64,000 bases of DNA, taken from Diphasiastrum complanatum. Its lineage: Eukaryota; Streptophyta; Lycopodiopsida; Lycopodiales; Lycopodiaceae. This document shows, in pieces, positions 22,941 to 34,840 of the stretch (position 1 is its first letter; the number at the start of each line of letters is the position of its first letter). A program made the translations under genes and the position numbers. The stretch spans positions 71,147,349 to 71,211,348 of the forward strand of contig CM055096.1 in the NCBI GenBank assembly GCA_029204225.1, given 5' to 3'. The notes below the pieces were generated by a model. The model did no database searches. It was not told the DNA's origin and saw nothing but the letters and a program-made list of their open reading frames with translations.

Positions 22941-25900
22941 TCATGCATCTAAGAAGCATTGTAATTCTTCTTTGATCTTGGCCTTATAGATGGGATTGCA
23001 TCTGTATGGAAGACTAGCAGTGGGCCTCGCACCCAGTTTAAGCGGGATATGATGCACAACTACTTGGGGTGAGATGCCTTTCATGTCTTTATAGGTCCAG
23101 GCAAAGACATGTCGATATTTTTGCAGGAGCTTTTCAAGCCGTCTGCGTTGTTTGCAATTGAGATGAGCTCCGATGTGGGGCGGTTGAATTTGAATCGGTT
23201 TTTTCATTTTCTCTTTCATAGTATGACCATGTGGTTGAGGCTTTGGTGGTGGAGAAGTATGTGGATGAGGGACGGTTGGTACGTCATGGAGGATCTCATC
23301 ATCAATTTGAAAGATGGTCTCCTCCTTATAGAGATCCCATGGATAGTGTGGGCGTTTGAGACGGTAGAATTTTGTCTCGGGCTTTTCAATTGCAACCTTG
23401 GCAACTGGTTCCACCTTGGAAGCATGTTGCGGATAGGTCCTAAGTGGAAGTGCCTCCATATAATTGAGGATCTGAATATCAAAAATTTCCAAATCTTCTG
23501 GGCAATTATGAATTCGTAAGACATTCTCGTCATTGATGAATAAAGTGTCTGATTCATTAGTAGGTAGTCATGCAATATTTAGTAGCTCATCATGGTGTGG
23601 AAGAATATCAATAAAATTGATATTGATGATAGGTGTATCCAGATCAGGTAATTGGTCGTGATCGATCGGGAGTGGAGAGGTACAATTATCCTGATGCTGA
23701 GCACAGTAATCGGCATTCACACAATCCATGATAGCTAGACTGTGACTGCAGTTTATGATCAGTAGATTTAACATAATGACCTTTTTCGTGGCTGGACTGG
23801 TATGGCTCAAATACTGAGTTGGTGGTTGAGGACCCTTCGTCATGGATGCGTGTAGGTTTGAGTTTACCCGTTGAATCTAGAACTGTCACAATTTCCAAAA
23901 GTGACTCGGCCTTTGTTCCAGTCATGAACGACTCGTGCATTGGTGAGCCACGGACGACCAAGTAGTAGTTTATAAGAATAGGCATTATTGGGAATATCAA
24001 GTACTACGAGATCGACATGAAACTTGAGACCTCCTAGTTTGATCAGCACGTGTGGAAGGAAACCGGTAGGTTGGACCACACTTTGATCAGCCATCCGAAG
24101 TTGACAAGTGGGTTTGTCTAGCTTGTCTCTCATATTCCATTCGATCATGAGGGATGTGGAAATGATATTGACACCGGAGCCACCATAGATTTTTGCTAAA
24201 ACTTCACGGGATTGATGATGGGTAGCTGGGATTTTGATGTTGCCTCGTTCGTTGAGTGGATTGGTGAGATGTAAGGGCATTTTAGGCAACTCATCAGTAG
24301 TGGTGGTGTTATTGGATTGGATCTGTTGTTTCCACTGGCCAGCATGCTACTAGAGTACATGGAAAGAAAGAGCGACATTGGCTTGTAGTAAATCTCCCCA
24401 AACTTCGGTACCTTCAAGGGTTTTTGCTTTCAAAGGGCTTGTGAGATACTTTATGGGAAGTGGAAGATTGTTGGTCAGCATTGCAGATTTGCTGGCGATA
24501 CTAATGATGCAGCCAAATTTCTTTAGATGGGTGAGGGTAAACTATCGGGGTTGAATCTTCACTTGGAGGAACAGACTGCGGCTGAGTTTTGTTGGGTGCA
24601 AGTGTAGGGGCTTGGCGTTGGGTTTGTGCCCAAGTCAAGACCCAAGCATGATGAGTTTCAATGGTAAGATTTCTACTTGCACTGAACAGACAGGAGCAGC
24701 TGGCTTAGATCGGGATGGGCAGTCCTTTACGTGATGTTCAATACCACAGTTTTCACAAGCTGGAAAAAAACGGAGTTTATCTGGGTAGCCTACACAGATA
24801 AAACATTCTCGTATTGCGGGTAGTTGATGTGCGGCAAAGACAGCTTGGTTTGGATTGTAAGCTTGGGCATTCGGATCCATTGTTTGAGCATTAGAATCAT
24901 AAGTATAATAAACAATCATTTCAATAGAGTATTGTGGTTGAGTATTGTCTTCCCCATAGTAGGTGGCCGGATCGATGGTATTTGGATCAAGAAAATGGAC
25001 AGCGTTTTGTGGGGCATGTTGGTTAACAACAAACTGTTGACATGGGGATGGGTATTGATTTGGTATAGTTGGTTGTGGTTGGTAGACCCTGGTCGTGGCA
25101 CAGGCTATTGTGGAGGGTAAGGGCGATAAGCTCGATAGATGGTGGGTCTGGTGGCTGCTGGAAAATGGTTTCGCAGTTGAGGGCATTCATTTGCAATGTG
25201 ATGTTGTGAGCAGATTGGACACCAGACATTTTCCCTTGTTGAAAACAATTTCTCATAAATCTATTTCATGGCGGTTTGAAAATCGGCAGTGAGTTTATCC
25301 ATATGAGACTATTGAGCATTTTGCCAGGTTTCTATTTGTTGTAGAAGTTCAGAAGATTGAGCAATATTGTCAGACTTTGGGTGATTAGGACGGTCCAAAT
25401 TCTTAGATTTCTTTTCACAATGGTCAAAGTCATCGGCCAAACCTTCGTCTTCCTCACTAATAGCATCGTTCATCACATCTTTAAGTTGATCATAAAGGTC
25501 AACTGATTTGAGTTCACGGCAGATGTTTTTAGGCAATCCAACTAAGAACAGTTTTATGGCCATACGTTCGGTGATATTTTCATCAACACATTCTACTTTG
25601 AGATGTTTAAAACACTCAATGTAATTTCAAACAGACTCTTGGCGACACATCTTGATATGGGTAATTTGAATGAACGGGCTCTGAGTCAGTTTAGATGGTT
25701 TGAAATGCTTGATGAGAGCGTCCTTGAGGGTGGTCCAAGAAGCAAGATCAGGAGCTTCAAGATTCAAGTACCACTCCTTGGCGGTTCCATAGAGTACCAT
25801 AGGAAATAGGCGAAGCTTTTCAGTTTCAGAGGTATCTCTATAAAAATGGCATGCATTATCAAAGTCTTGGAGAAATCAGACTGGGTCAAATTCTCCATCG

Positions 25901-25980
25901 TACTTTGGTGCATCGATACGTGGAATTCTTCATTCTAGTCATGGAGGAGCTAGATTAGAAGATTCAGCACAGTCACGAGA
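22941..25980 (-). pseudogene. Gypsy gag-protease-RT start (broken)
   Basis: Read on the minus strand. The capsid block has FYRDTSETEKLRLFPMVL and GTAKEWYLNL (25860-25780), then FLVGLPKNICREL (25540). Knuckle 1 is CPICSQHHIANEC (about 25220) and knuckle 2 is CENCGIEHHVKDC (about 24740). The protease region has IYGGSGVNIISTSLM (24180), where the usual Asp is Tyr, and LLLGRPWLTNARVVHDW (23960). The RT leader has LLQKYRHVFAWTYKDMKGIS, HHIPLKLGARPTA and KIKEELQCFLDA, ending at 22941. Stops (for example near 25310, 25620, 25925) and frame changes disable it. The AWTYKDMKG pattern is typical of plant gypsy pol. Confidence 0.83.
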
Positions 25981-27655
25981 CATGATGTAGAATACAGATG
26001 AGTAGGTCAGTACTGTACTTGGCAAAAAGATAGTTTGCTTGTAGAATTGATAGTGTAGGACAAAAAATTGGTCTTTTTGGTCGTGATAGAATTTGCGGAC
26101 AGGCTGAGGAATTGTGGAGAGGCAGATAAATCGATCTGTAATACTCGTGAATTCTGATAGGGAGTTCTGAATGTCAGAATAGTGATTTTTTTAGATTTTC
26201 TGAAAAAAAAAATTGTACTTTCAAAATTCGCGGGTAGGATAGGAAAATCGTGTGGAAAAAGTACAAAAAGGACCAAGAGTGGATTCTAATCTGATCCTCA
26301 AGAGGGATTGGTTGTCAGATACTTGATCTATCAATCTACTTCAGATTAAGATCAATCTAGATTAATTCTAGACACAAAATCCTAACAAGAACAATCATTA
26401 TTTGAAGGTAAGTGTACTTTATGGTTTCACACGTGTGAAACATTGTCTGAGTATGGACTCCAACCTGAAAATCAAGTACACATCGATAGAACCTCAAAAC
26501 AATCAAAACAAATGTAGACAAATGGAGAGAATCACTCAAAATTGCTTCCAAAACCAAGATTGGTGTCTTACAATTATTATGGCCAAATGTGGCTCTATAT
26601 ATACAATAAATGAGAGCTCGTGGTACTGATCATCCCTCTGATCCCACATGTGTGAAGGTGCTTTGTCATATGATGATTCATCATGCAAAACTGACACTTG
26701 GACAAAACCTTCTATTTTGGGCACTTTTGGTCCATTTTTCTTCTATATTGAGATCTACTTGGAAATCTTCTAGAAGTCGAAATTTGCCTACTTCAGCCTA
26801 TTCCACACATGTGAGCTGTCCTCTACACATGTGATATGACACCTAACCTAAGGATGTGGCTCATGCAATCAATAGATTAATGCCATGTGTCATATGTCTA
26901 GAAAACTAGTTTTTGGCCTTTTTAGCCACTAGAACTTGAATTAAATCATATGTACATCCTATACGATTATAAAAAAATGACAAGTACACTAGTTTCACAC
27001 GTGGGAACAGGCTCCACACATGTGTGTTTATCTATATACAAGATTTTTGGCCTCTACTAGGCTTATTTTTGTATTTTTCACAAAGCGTACTCTTTGAGAA
27101 CGATTTCTTAGGTTGTATGGCGAATTTCAACAGGGAGGTTTGACTGGCAGATAGGGAATATGAGAAAAATGTGACTTTCTGATAGTAAACAGGCAAAATC
27201 TCTGAGATAGAATTCGCAGAGCTGCTGGAGGACTGATCTTGATGAGATCTAGCCTCAGTAAAGCCGGCGAATTCTAGAACAAAGATTTGGGTGAGAAATA
27301 AGGAATTTTGACAGCATATCAGGCTATTTTCTTAGAATCTGACCGTGATCAGAATTCGTGGAGGTGATAAAATGAAAGATCGAGGTCTGTTAGGGCTGCA
27401 GACAGGCTGACAAATTCTGATATACCTAGTTGGTTTGGAAAAAGGTCACTTGGGTCACTTCTTTTCAAGAAAATGCCCAAGTTGACTCTTTTGTTGCTTC
27501 CCCCCAGCTTGATAAGTTGCTCCGCAGCTCGTGTAGGACCTGGAGAGAAGACGCGTGCTGTTGTTGGTAGATAGAGATAGGCAACAAGCAAACATACAAC
27601 ACGGAAGCAAGAAAACAAAAAGGAGAAGAAGCTAGGTAAAAAATACTTAAAAAGT
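25981..27655. other. Gypsy leader region with repeated CACRTGTG palindromes
   Basis: No coding motif lies between gag and PBS. It holds many CACACGTGTG or CACATGTG palindromes (26424-26441, about 26648, 26805, 26827, 26995 and 27015). The open frames here have no known domains. Confidence 0.5.
26424..26441. promoter_or_regulatory. 18-bp perfect palindrome with G-box core
   Basis: GTTTCACACGTGTGAAAC equals its own reverse complement. The CACGTG core is the plant G-box bound by bZIP and bHLH factors (general knowledge). Function here is inferred only. Confidence 0.6.
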
Positions 27656-27669
27656 GGCAACAGCGCCAA
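27656..27669 (-). other. Gypsy primer binding site
   Basis: The minus strand reads TTGGCGCTGTTGCC directly after the LTR end CCAACA. This matches the common plant gypsy PBS style TTGGCGCCGTTGCC. Confidence 0.8.
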
Positions 27670-28466
27670 TGTTGGAAGTATTTCTAGTTCGTGCGGTGGC
27701 TAGATCTACTTACGGGTGTAGTATAGGGATGTAGAGATTCGTCCACTTTCTAAGTTTCTACAACGGGCTTCAACGGAAATACAAAAATAATCAACAAAGA
27801 TAAGGGCACTAAGGCTTATCCAACTAGTGCCCGAAACGGAAATAAAACTAATTAGAAACAGCAATAAAAATTCAACTAGCAAGATTGCTAAACTATGACC
27901 TAAATTAACACCCAGAGGGTTTGAAAGATAAATTGCGGCTAACTAAATAAACCAATAGAAACATATCACAATAATCCAATGAAAGGATGCAAGAGGAAGC
28001 CCGAGCACCTTTCCTCAAGCTATGCACCTTCCAATGGGAACACAAAGAAATAGAATGATAATCTCAATAGAGAGAAATTTATTTAGCATAATCTCATAGT
28101 GTTGTTTACAAGGCAAATGCCTCTCCTTTTATGGCAAGGAGGGTCTTCCATAAGTATCTACTAACTTATGGGACTAATCTGTTTCTAGTCTTTCTAGAAC
28201 TTCTAACTTAGAATTTAGAATTTCAAAGTTTCTTAACTTAGGAAAACTTAAGATAAAATATTTTTAATCTTAAGTCTCCTAAGTCTAAGTTCCAAATCTA
28301 AGTTTAAGCTATTTTATTATTATTTAAGCTTCTACTCATGGGCTTACAAAACACTTGCCATGGTTGAAGTTTATTGACGGATACTCATTCGTGGACTTAC
28401 AAAACACATGCCACGGAGTTTTATTTCTTTCTTTTTATTTTCTCTGTATTAGCACAGTTGCTAACA
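27670..28466 (-). repeat. Gypsy 5' LTR
   Basis: A 797-bp LTR running TGTTAGCAAC...TTCCAACA on the minus strand. The outer end is confirmed by the inverted copy at 29865, which starts with the same TGTTAGCAAC. Confidence 0.82.
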
Positions 28467-28499
28467 AAGCCCAATAGGAAAAATTTATTGCTTAGTGTA

Positions 28500-28946
28500 C
28501 TTCTAAAGGCAGATATAGTACTTCAGTGTAGAGATAGATAATCGAAGAATTATTCCATCTCTAAGTACTTGTTTGATTATTGAAGTCAGACTAAGGGTAA
28601 TGATTTTCAGGGTAAATGTGAAAGTTAAAAGACTGATTTGTTAGCTTTTGAACTTGATCTTCAGGATCAGCCGACTACTCATCATGTGTATCATATAAAA
28701 CTTAGTTTATATGACAGTTGAATGTAATGAGGATTTTACACATTTGGAGGACTTATCATTCGATGTACCTTTGAAACCTGGAAGAGTACTCAAAATAAAA
28801 AAATAAACAATTGAGAAATTGTTCTATCTCTGAGTGCTTGATTAGGTTGGTTGGTCAAATTGAGGATAATGATTTGTGGGAAAGAGTTAAAATCATACAA
28901 ATTGGATCTTCCTTAGTTACTTGTTCTGAGAACGGAACTTGTTATT
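28500..28946 (+). pseudogene. Chromovirus chromodomain remnant
   Basis: The frame near 28811 reads RNCSISECLIRLVGQIEDND then LWERVKIIQ, and ends ENGTCY plus a stop near 28946. This resembles the C-terminal chromodomain of Ty3/gypsy chromoviruses (RNR.i.e.LV.W.G...ED.TWE). A more decayed copy of the same stretch lies at about 28535-28640 (ATAATCGAAGAATTATTCC). A polypurine tract and LTR start follow. Confidence 0.6.
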
Positions 28947-28959
28947 AAGGGGGAAAGAA
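28947..28959 (+). other. Polypurine tract of the chromovirus
   Basis: AAGGGGGAAAGAA sits just before TGTTACATCC, the probable LTR start, and follows the chromodomain stop as expected. Confidence 0.7.
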
Positions 28960-29206
28960 TGTTACATCCATGTCCAATATGTGGGATTCGAAATAATTCC
29001 TGACATGGATAGCCGGTCACTCTAGTGTATATGGTTATTAGTTATGCCTCGTCATTCCGGACTTGGCCGGTAATGTAATTGATAATCATATGAGGGCCCA
29101 GACCTATAACTGGACATAGGAGCACTTGCATGGTGTTTGACTGTTATAATGCAAGAATAGGAGGCCAATTGCTTATTCAAGTTGCATGGGGATCCTAAGA
29201 GGAATA
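28960..29206 (+). repeat. Chromovirus 3' LTR fragment
   Basis: Starts TGTTACATCCATGTCC after the polypurine tract. It is cut off at 29207, where a Copia-B LTR begins. Confidence 0.6.
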
Positions 29207-29503
29207 TGTGAAGAATTTCAGATAATTTAAGATTCAAATCCATAACCTGATCTTTGGTTAGAAATAGATCAAATCTACCAATCTTGCCAATGTGGAAAAA
29301 TCAACATCTAATTAAAGAACGATATGCAAACTCACTAAGAACGTGATCAAACATCAAACATAAGATATGATGAAGTTGTTGTCCATACAAAAATAGTAAG
29401 CTATTGTATTTCACACATGTGAATCCAAAAATAGTATAAAATAATCACTCTACACACAAGATTGCAAGGTATCACCAATATAGTAGACCAATGGATAGAT
29501 AAA

Positions 29504-29590
29504 CTCAAGAGAACCATGTATAAGCATGAAATGAACCCAAGAGAACCATGTATAAGCATGAACCCAAGAGAACCATGTATAAGCATGAAA
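29504..29590. repeat. Three-copy ~26-bp tandem repeat in an LTR
   Basis: Three copies of CAAGAGAACCATGTATAAGC are separated by short spacers. The other Copia-B LTRs have one copy of the matching TTCATGCTTATACATGAG segment. Confidence 0.93.
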
Positions 29591-29600
29591 TGAGATGAGA

Positions 29601-29603
<3 letters not shown>

Positions 29604-29661
<58 letters not shown>
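29604..29661. repeat. (GA)n microsatellite inside an LTR
   Basis: About 58 bp of GA repeat at the same LTR position as the CT tracts at 18842-18939 and 42509-42519. Confidence 0.97.
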
Positions 29662-29664
<3 letters not shown>

Positions 29665-29864
29665 TCTTCTCTTCCCACGAGTTACATCCTTTGATAGCAG
29701 GTCCAAACCTAACTTTAAACTTTGGTTTCCCTCCATAATGAAGACCCTACTATTTTTGTGACTAGATTCAATGTCTCTACTACTCAAATTGAATCTCACT
29801 AAAACTCGTGTTCTAAAGTTTCCCACACTTTCCAAAAGTGTTTATTCAAATGCTTTTAGACTAA

Positions 29865-30300
29865 TGTTAGCAACAGAGTAAAATCAAAAAATGGAAATAA
29901 ACATCGTGGCATGTGTATTGTAGTCCACATATGAGTAATTACTTGTTAATAAACTTTTACCATGGCATGTGTGTTGTAAGTCCATGGGTAGAAGCTTAAA
30001 TCAATTCTAAACTTCTAGTTGAAAAGTTAAACTTAGAACTTAAGCTTAAGAAACTTAAGCTTAGAAATAAAAGATTCTAAGTTATCTAAGTTCTAAGTTT
30101 AGAGACTTAAGCTTTCTAAGTTAGAAGTTGAGAAGCCTTAGAATGGCAAGTTTAGAAACTAATCCCATAAGTTAGTGGAAACTTATGGAAGCCTCTTCTT
30201 TCTATAAGAAGAGAGCATTTCCCTTGTGTATAACACTTTGAGATTATGCTAATTTGCTCTCTTGAGATTATCTTTCCATTTCATTGTGTTCCCTTAAAAC
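29865..30300 (+). repeat. Gypsy LTR fragment, inverted partner of 28.0-28.47 kb
   Basis: Begins TGTTAGCAAC and matches the reverse complement of about 28045-28466, including GTGGCATGTGT, AAGTCCA, AGTAGAAGCTTAAAT, CCCATAAGTTAGT, GAGATTATGCTAA and CATTGTGTTCCC. It is cut at about 30300, where a LINE begins. Confidence 0.82.
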
Positions 30301-32246
30301 ACATTTGTTCCCTATGGCAACTTACGTCGCCTCCTGCCTGCTGTCCGACGCCACCTCCCTGGCTAGCATGAACAAGCTGGCGCAGGACCTTCTTTGGGCC
30401 TGCAAAGAAGGGGGCAAGAAGTTATGCCTTCTAGCTGGAACTCGTGTTGTCTACCGAAAGCCCAAGGAGGACTAGGGATCATGGATCTGAAAAGCCACTC
30501 TATTGGCTTGCTCAACAAGTGGTGGATCAGACTATTCTCAGGCGCCAAAGCGCCTTGGGCGTCGCTCCCAAAATTCTCAATCCATTATGCAAGACAGGGC
30601 CTGAGGCGAGGCTGTCCTCCTTTAGACTGGCGCTGCCGACTACTTTCTCATGTCAAACTGACTCACTTCCCTCTCCCCATGGGCGAGCTCCTATGGAAGG
30701 CTTGGGACAAGTTCAGAGATCACCTCTAATACAAAAAGAGTCCCAACTCCAAGGCATGGGAGAAAGCCTCGATCTGGTGGAACTTAGAGGGCCAAGCACC
30801 CAATAAAATGTGGGGCGAATTAGGGGGTATGGACCACGGGCAATACAACGCAAGGGATTCAACGTGGTCAAGGATTTCCAAAGCCACGACGGCTGGATCA
30901 CCTCAGAGCTTGCACTCAGCAAAATTCCAACACAAATCAAGAAGAGCAAAGAGCTTTTAGTGTAGGTCACCGAAAATATGAGGAGCTAGGGTGGGACCAC
31001 CAAGTCCTTCAGGTCAAGCCTCAAGTGGATCAAAACGGAAGATGGCAAGCAGCTAGCTCGACTCTCAGCGCACCAAGGATACCTGATTATTCGAAGAGAA
31101 GTACCATGGCATGGCAAGTCCAAGTTCCTGATATGGCGCATCTACCATGGTGCCCTCTACACAAAAATATGGCAAAAACGAATCGGAAAGGGGACAGGGG
31201 CCTATGATAGATGTTCCTCGGACCTTGACTCCATCAAGCATGTGTTTAGGAGCTGCTCCTGCTCCTGGCAAGGTTGGGAGATGCTGGCATTCCTGTGGGA
31301 GCTCACCTTCGAAATCAAACCTAAGATGAATATTCACAGTATGAATTTTGGAAGAAACACAAGCCTACCCAGACACCAATCAATGGCCTGGCGAGTTCTG
31401 CGGGCGTGCGCGCTTGAAGCTATTTGGCAAACTCACGTCGCCTTTGCCTTCGGAAGCCAACACAGCCCGACATATCTGCTGAACGTGATCACTAATGTCT
31501 GCACTCAAGCGGCAATTAGGGAGCCACCCGACTCATCCAAAAATGCCCCGTCCGACTTGCTCCTAAAAGTGATGGACACAGTCAACTCAAGAAATCTGAG
31601 CTTGAGATCGGTGGGAAGAATCGGAAGACTCATGCTGATGCGAGCAATAGCGCTAAGGAATAAGCGCCGAAGACGAATAGCAAACAGGCACAGCCAGATG
31701 ACGGCGGGTCACGAAACTCATGACTCACCTCCCAAGGACTCAAGAAGCTCCAAGAGAAAGAGAACGGGCTCTTCTCCTATTCTCAACCAAGCACAACAGA
31801 CAGATCGAAGAGACGGGATCAAACGACGAAGGTTGGAAGGTTCGCCTTCCTTAATTGACCAGAGGGATTTGAACCCCCTTGCCCAAGCGAGGGCCAGCCA
31901 TCCAGCGACCAAATACCCACCATGAAGGTCACAACATCGAACCCACAGGCCAGGCCAACCAACTGTGCCAGGGTGCGCTTAGTTAGAATTGTAGTAGCTC
32001 TCGCATTAGGAGTCCTGTTCTGGGATACCAGACGGAGGCCCCCTCATGAAAGAAAGAGCGAAACTCATTATGCACTTGTAAAAGAGACCACCCCGTTTAA
32101 AGGTGGGAACCCCATTTTTGTAATTAAGGTAGCAAGTTTTCATGAGGTGGCAAGTTGGATTCCAGTTTCCGACCAGCTTAGCCATCCTCTCTCTTTTGTT
32201 TTGTGGATATAGTTAGTCGCATAAACTTTGTGAATATGTTTGAGTT
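30301..32246 (+). mobile_element. LINE, 5'-truncated (RT C-terminus and zf-RVT)
   Basis: An L1-like non-LTR element. The RT-connected region reads LPKAQGGLGIMDLKSHSIGL (about 30455), then NKWWIRLFSGAKAPWASL. A zinc-finger-type zf-RVT block reads RCSSDLDSIKHVFRSCSCSW (about 31210-31270), then GWEMLAFLWEL, and a basic tail (RNKRRRRIANRHSQM, about 31660) follows. Frames break near 30475, 30730 and 31240. The polymerase core and endonuclease are missing. AATAAAAG followed by A-rich sequence at about 32240-32256 may be its 3' tail, lying against the truncated copia at 32251. Confidence 0.78.
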
Positions 32247-32250
32247 ATAG

Positions 32251-34476
32251 TCAATAAAAGAAAACCAAGATCCATTGTTTGGCTGCTTGTTTCAGACCAT
32301 AAATGCTTTTATTCATGTGACATCCATATTCTGGATATTCTTGGCTTATAAAACCAAGTGGTTGGTCCATGAATAAGTCTTCTTCCGCGTGCAAGAAAGT
32401 AGTCTTCTCATCCACAACATGGATTTTCAGATCATGAGCCACTACATAAGCAAATAACAAGCGAATTGATGTGTGTTTGACTACCGGTGAGAAAGTATCA
32501 GTGTAGTTGATTCCATATTTCTGTGAAAAACCTTTAGCAACCAACCTTTCTTTGTATCTGATGTTTTCTCCATCAAGACCTATTTTGATCTTGTAGATCC
32601 ACTTGCATTTGACTGGTTTTCTGCCATCAGGTACAGGTGCAAGTGTCCATACATTGTTCTTATACATGGATGACATTTCTTCCTCCATTGCTTGAATCCA
32701 ACGATCTTTATCTAGTCCATCAATAGCTTCCTCGAATGTTTGAGGTTCGTCTGAGAAACCACAAAATTCGATGGCTGCATTTGTTAAAACATCTTGACCA
32801 AACCTTACAGGTGGTTTTCGTTGCAGTTTTGGGTTCGGCCTTCTCTGCTGGAATTTGAGCTGGCGATTCAAGTCTATCAGGTACTCGATCTTGAACTCCC
32901 TCTGAATCTAGTAATTCTCATTCATCTTCTGCTTGCTTTACTTCTGTCATTGGTAGCTCATAATAATTTTTGAGAATTTCATAGCCGACTAAATCATTGT
33001 CTGCTATATACTTTGACTCATCAAATTTGACATCTCAAACAATTTTAATTTTGCCAATTTCGGGACATAGACTCGATAATATGACGAATATAACTCGAAT
33101 CCTACTAGAAAATCTTGTTATGTCTTTTCATCGAGTTTCTTTCTCAACTTGACTGGTATGTGCATATACACTGCGCATCGGAATGTCCAAACATGTGCAA
33201 GATTTGGCTTCGACTTCCATAATATCTCATGAGGAGTTTTATCCAGTATTCGAGACTTCAGAATACAATTATGAAGATAATTTGATGTAGCCACTACTTC
33301 TTCCCACAACTGTTTTGGTGCTTTCTCATGAGCCATCATACACCTAGCAGCTTCCATAAGTGTACGATTCCTTCATTCAGCTATTTCATTGTGCTGAGGT
33401 GTGTACGATGATGCAATCTTCGTGTGCATAATACCTGAATCAGTACAATAAGCTTTGAATTCGTTGGAAATGTACTCACCTCCACAATCTGTGCAAATCT
33501 GCTTCAACTTATTGTTTGTCTGCTTCTCAGCCCAATTCGTATACTCAACGAATTTCTTGAAAGCCTCAGATTTTGTACGAATAAAGTAAAATTACAGCGA
33601 ACTTGTTGAAGTCATCAATAAACGTAATGAAGTATTTTGCATCACCTAATGACAATACTCTGAATGGTCCACAAATATCTAAATGCACAATTTCCAGTAC
33701 CTTAGTTGCTTTATAAACATCTTTCTTGAAAGGTGTTCTAGACATTTTGCCTTTAAGACAGAATTTGCAGGTAGTTCGAATATCTCTAGTTTTGATTTCG
33801 ACTCCTTTGATCCTCTGACTTTTGTTGGTTTTGTACAAGGCTTCCATGTTCATGTGACATAGTCTCTTGTGACACATAATATTTGTTGATTCTTGAGTTT
33901 GATTGGCTTGTTCGATTTGAGTTCAAATATTCAAGTGATACAAATTTCATTCTTTGTTGCCTTTAGCAACTAGGTTATTAGAATCTTAATCGAACAATTG
34001 ACAAGAATTCTTTGTGAAGGTTACTGACATTCATGTGTCGACTATCTTTGCTACGGATAGAAGATCTTTGTCAAGAGTAGGGACATAGAGAACTTCTTCC
34101 AGTTTCTTGTCGTCCTGATTCGTGTCCAGCCATAATACACCAGTTCTATTGCCTTTTGAAGTTTCATCGTCGAATCTTTCGTCAATAAAGTTCGAGTTGT
34201 GTGGAATAACCTGAGTAGGGCTCGAAGAAAATAGCTAAGTTGTTTTTCCTTTGAGATTGCATTTTCTGTGCCAGAATTTTGCAAAGAAATAAATAGATCC
34301 TTAATCTTTCGTACGAATGTGGTCAAGTCTTTGTCGTCCCATTGTAAGTAAGTTAATTGGTCTTCCAAGAACATGATTTGATTATGAGATCGAGTCTCGT
34401 TCTTGGTTTGCAATTCTTCTAATAAATCTTTTGCGTTCGAAATTGATGGAAGATCTAGCATTATATTGTCATGCAC
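32251..34476 (-). pseudogene. Copia gag-pol remnant (minus)
   Basis: Read on the minus strand. The gag UBN2-type block is KDLLEELQTKNETRSHNQIM (34430), then FVRKIKDLFISLQ and LSYFLRALL. The integrase zinc-binding part has KRLCHMNMEALYK (33865) and CKFCLKGK (33770); its core has HLDICGPF and FITFIDDFNKF (33640). The later integrase piece 33357-33118 has LWEEVVATSNYLHN and CILKSRILDKTPHEIL. RT runs from WIQAMEEEMSSMYKNNVWTL (32695) through KCKWIYKIKIGLDG, VVDEKTTFLHAEEDLFMDQP and SIYGLKQAAKQW, stopping at 32251. RT motif C, RNase H and the 3' LTR are absent, and many stops are present. Confidence 0.86.
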
Positions 34477-34770
34477 TAAAGACGCAATAATTGCTATAGC
34501 TTTGTTATTTCTTAAATTCTATTCTCGAAGTTCTTTGCCATGAGTAGTTATTGGCTTCTCCTCTATTGGTTCTACCCATTGCCAAAGACATTTGCCCTTC
34601 AATATGAGTGAAGTCTTTAACTTCCATATCAAATAGTTTGAACCTTATGGATCCAAGGTCGTAGTGATCTTAGACTAAATATTGTTGATCGACGACATCT
34701 TCTATTCTTCTGAATAAACTCCAGATACGGGTGTTGATGGATGTGTGAAGAATGCTGAGAGAGGTGCGAA

Positions 34771-34840
34771 GATACCACTGTATCGACTCTGATATGTTCT
34801 GATACCACTATATCAGCACTGATATATGCTTTGATACCAC
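34771..34840 (-). other. Copia PBS with two extra PBS-like copies
   Basis: The minus strand has TGGTATCAAAGC one base after the LTR end CCTACA. Two more GTGGTATC-type copies follow 30-32 bp apart (plus-strand GATACCACT at 34771, 34801 and 34833). Confidence 0.75.

Larger units (their letters stand above)
22941..28466 (-). mobile_element. Ty3/gypsy element, 3'-truncated
   Basis: A minus-strand gypsy element with its 5' LTR (27670-28466), a gypsy-type PBS (27656-27669), a long leader, gag, protease and the start of RT. It ends at 22941 just before the RT core, so RT catalytic motifs, RNase H, integrase and the 3' LTR are missing. A second, partial LTR of the same family in plus orientation is at 29865-30300. 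Confidence 0.85.
29207..29864 (-). repeat. Copia-B LTR, incomplete
   Basis: The minus strand ends in TTCACA at 29207 and matches the LTR at 42183-42848 back to about TTAGTCTAA at 29864. Shared features are CACACATGTGAA, the CT tract, TTTCATGCTTATACATG and AAAGTGTGGGAAA. The first ~100 bp of the LTR is replaced by the gypsy LTR that starts at 29865. No internal copia sequence adjoins it. Confidence 0.8.
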
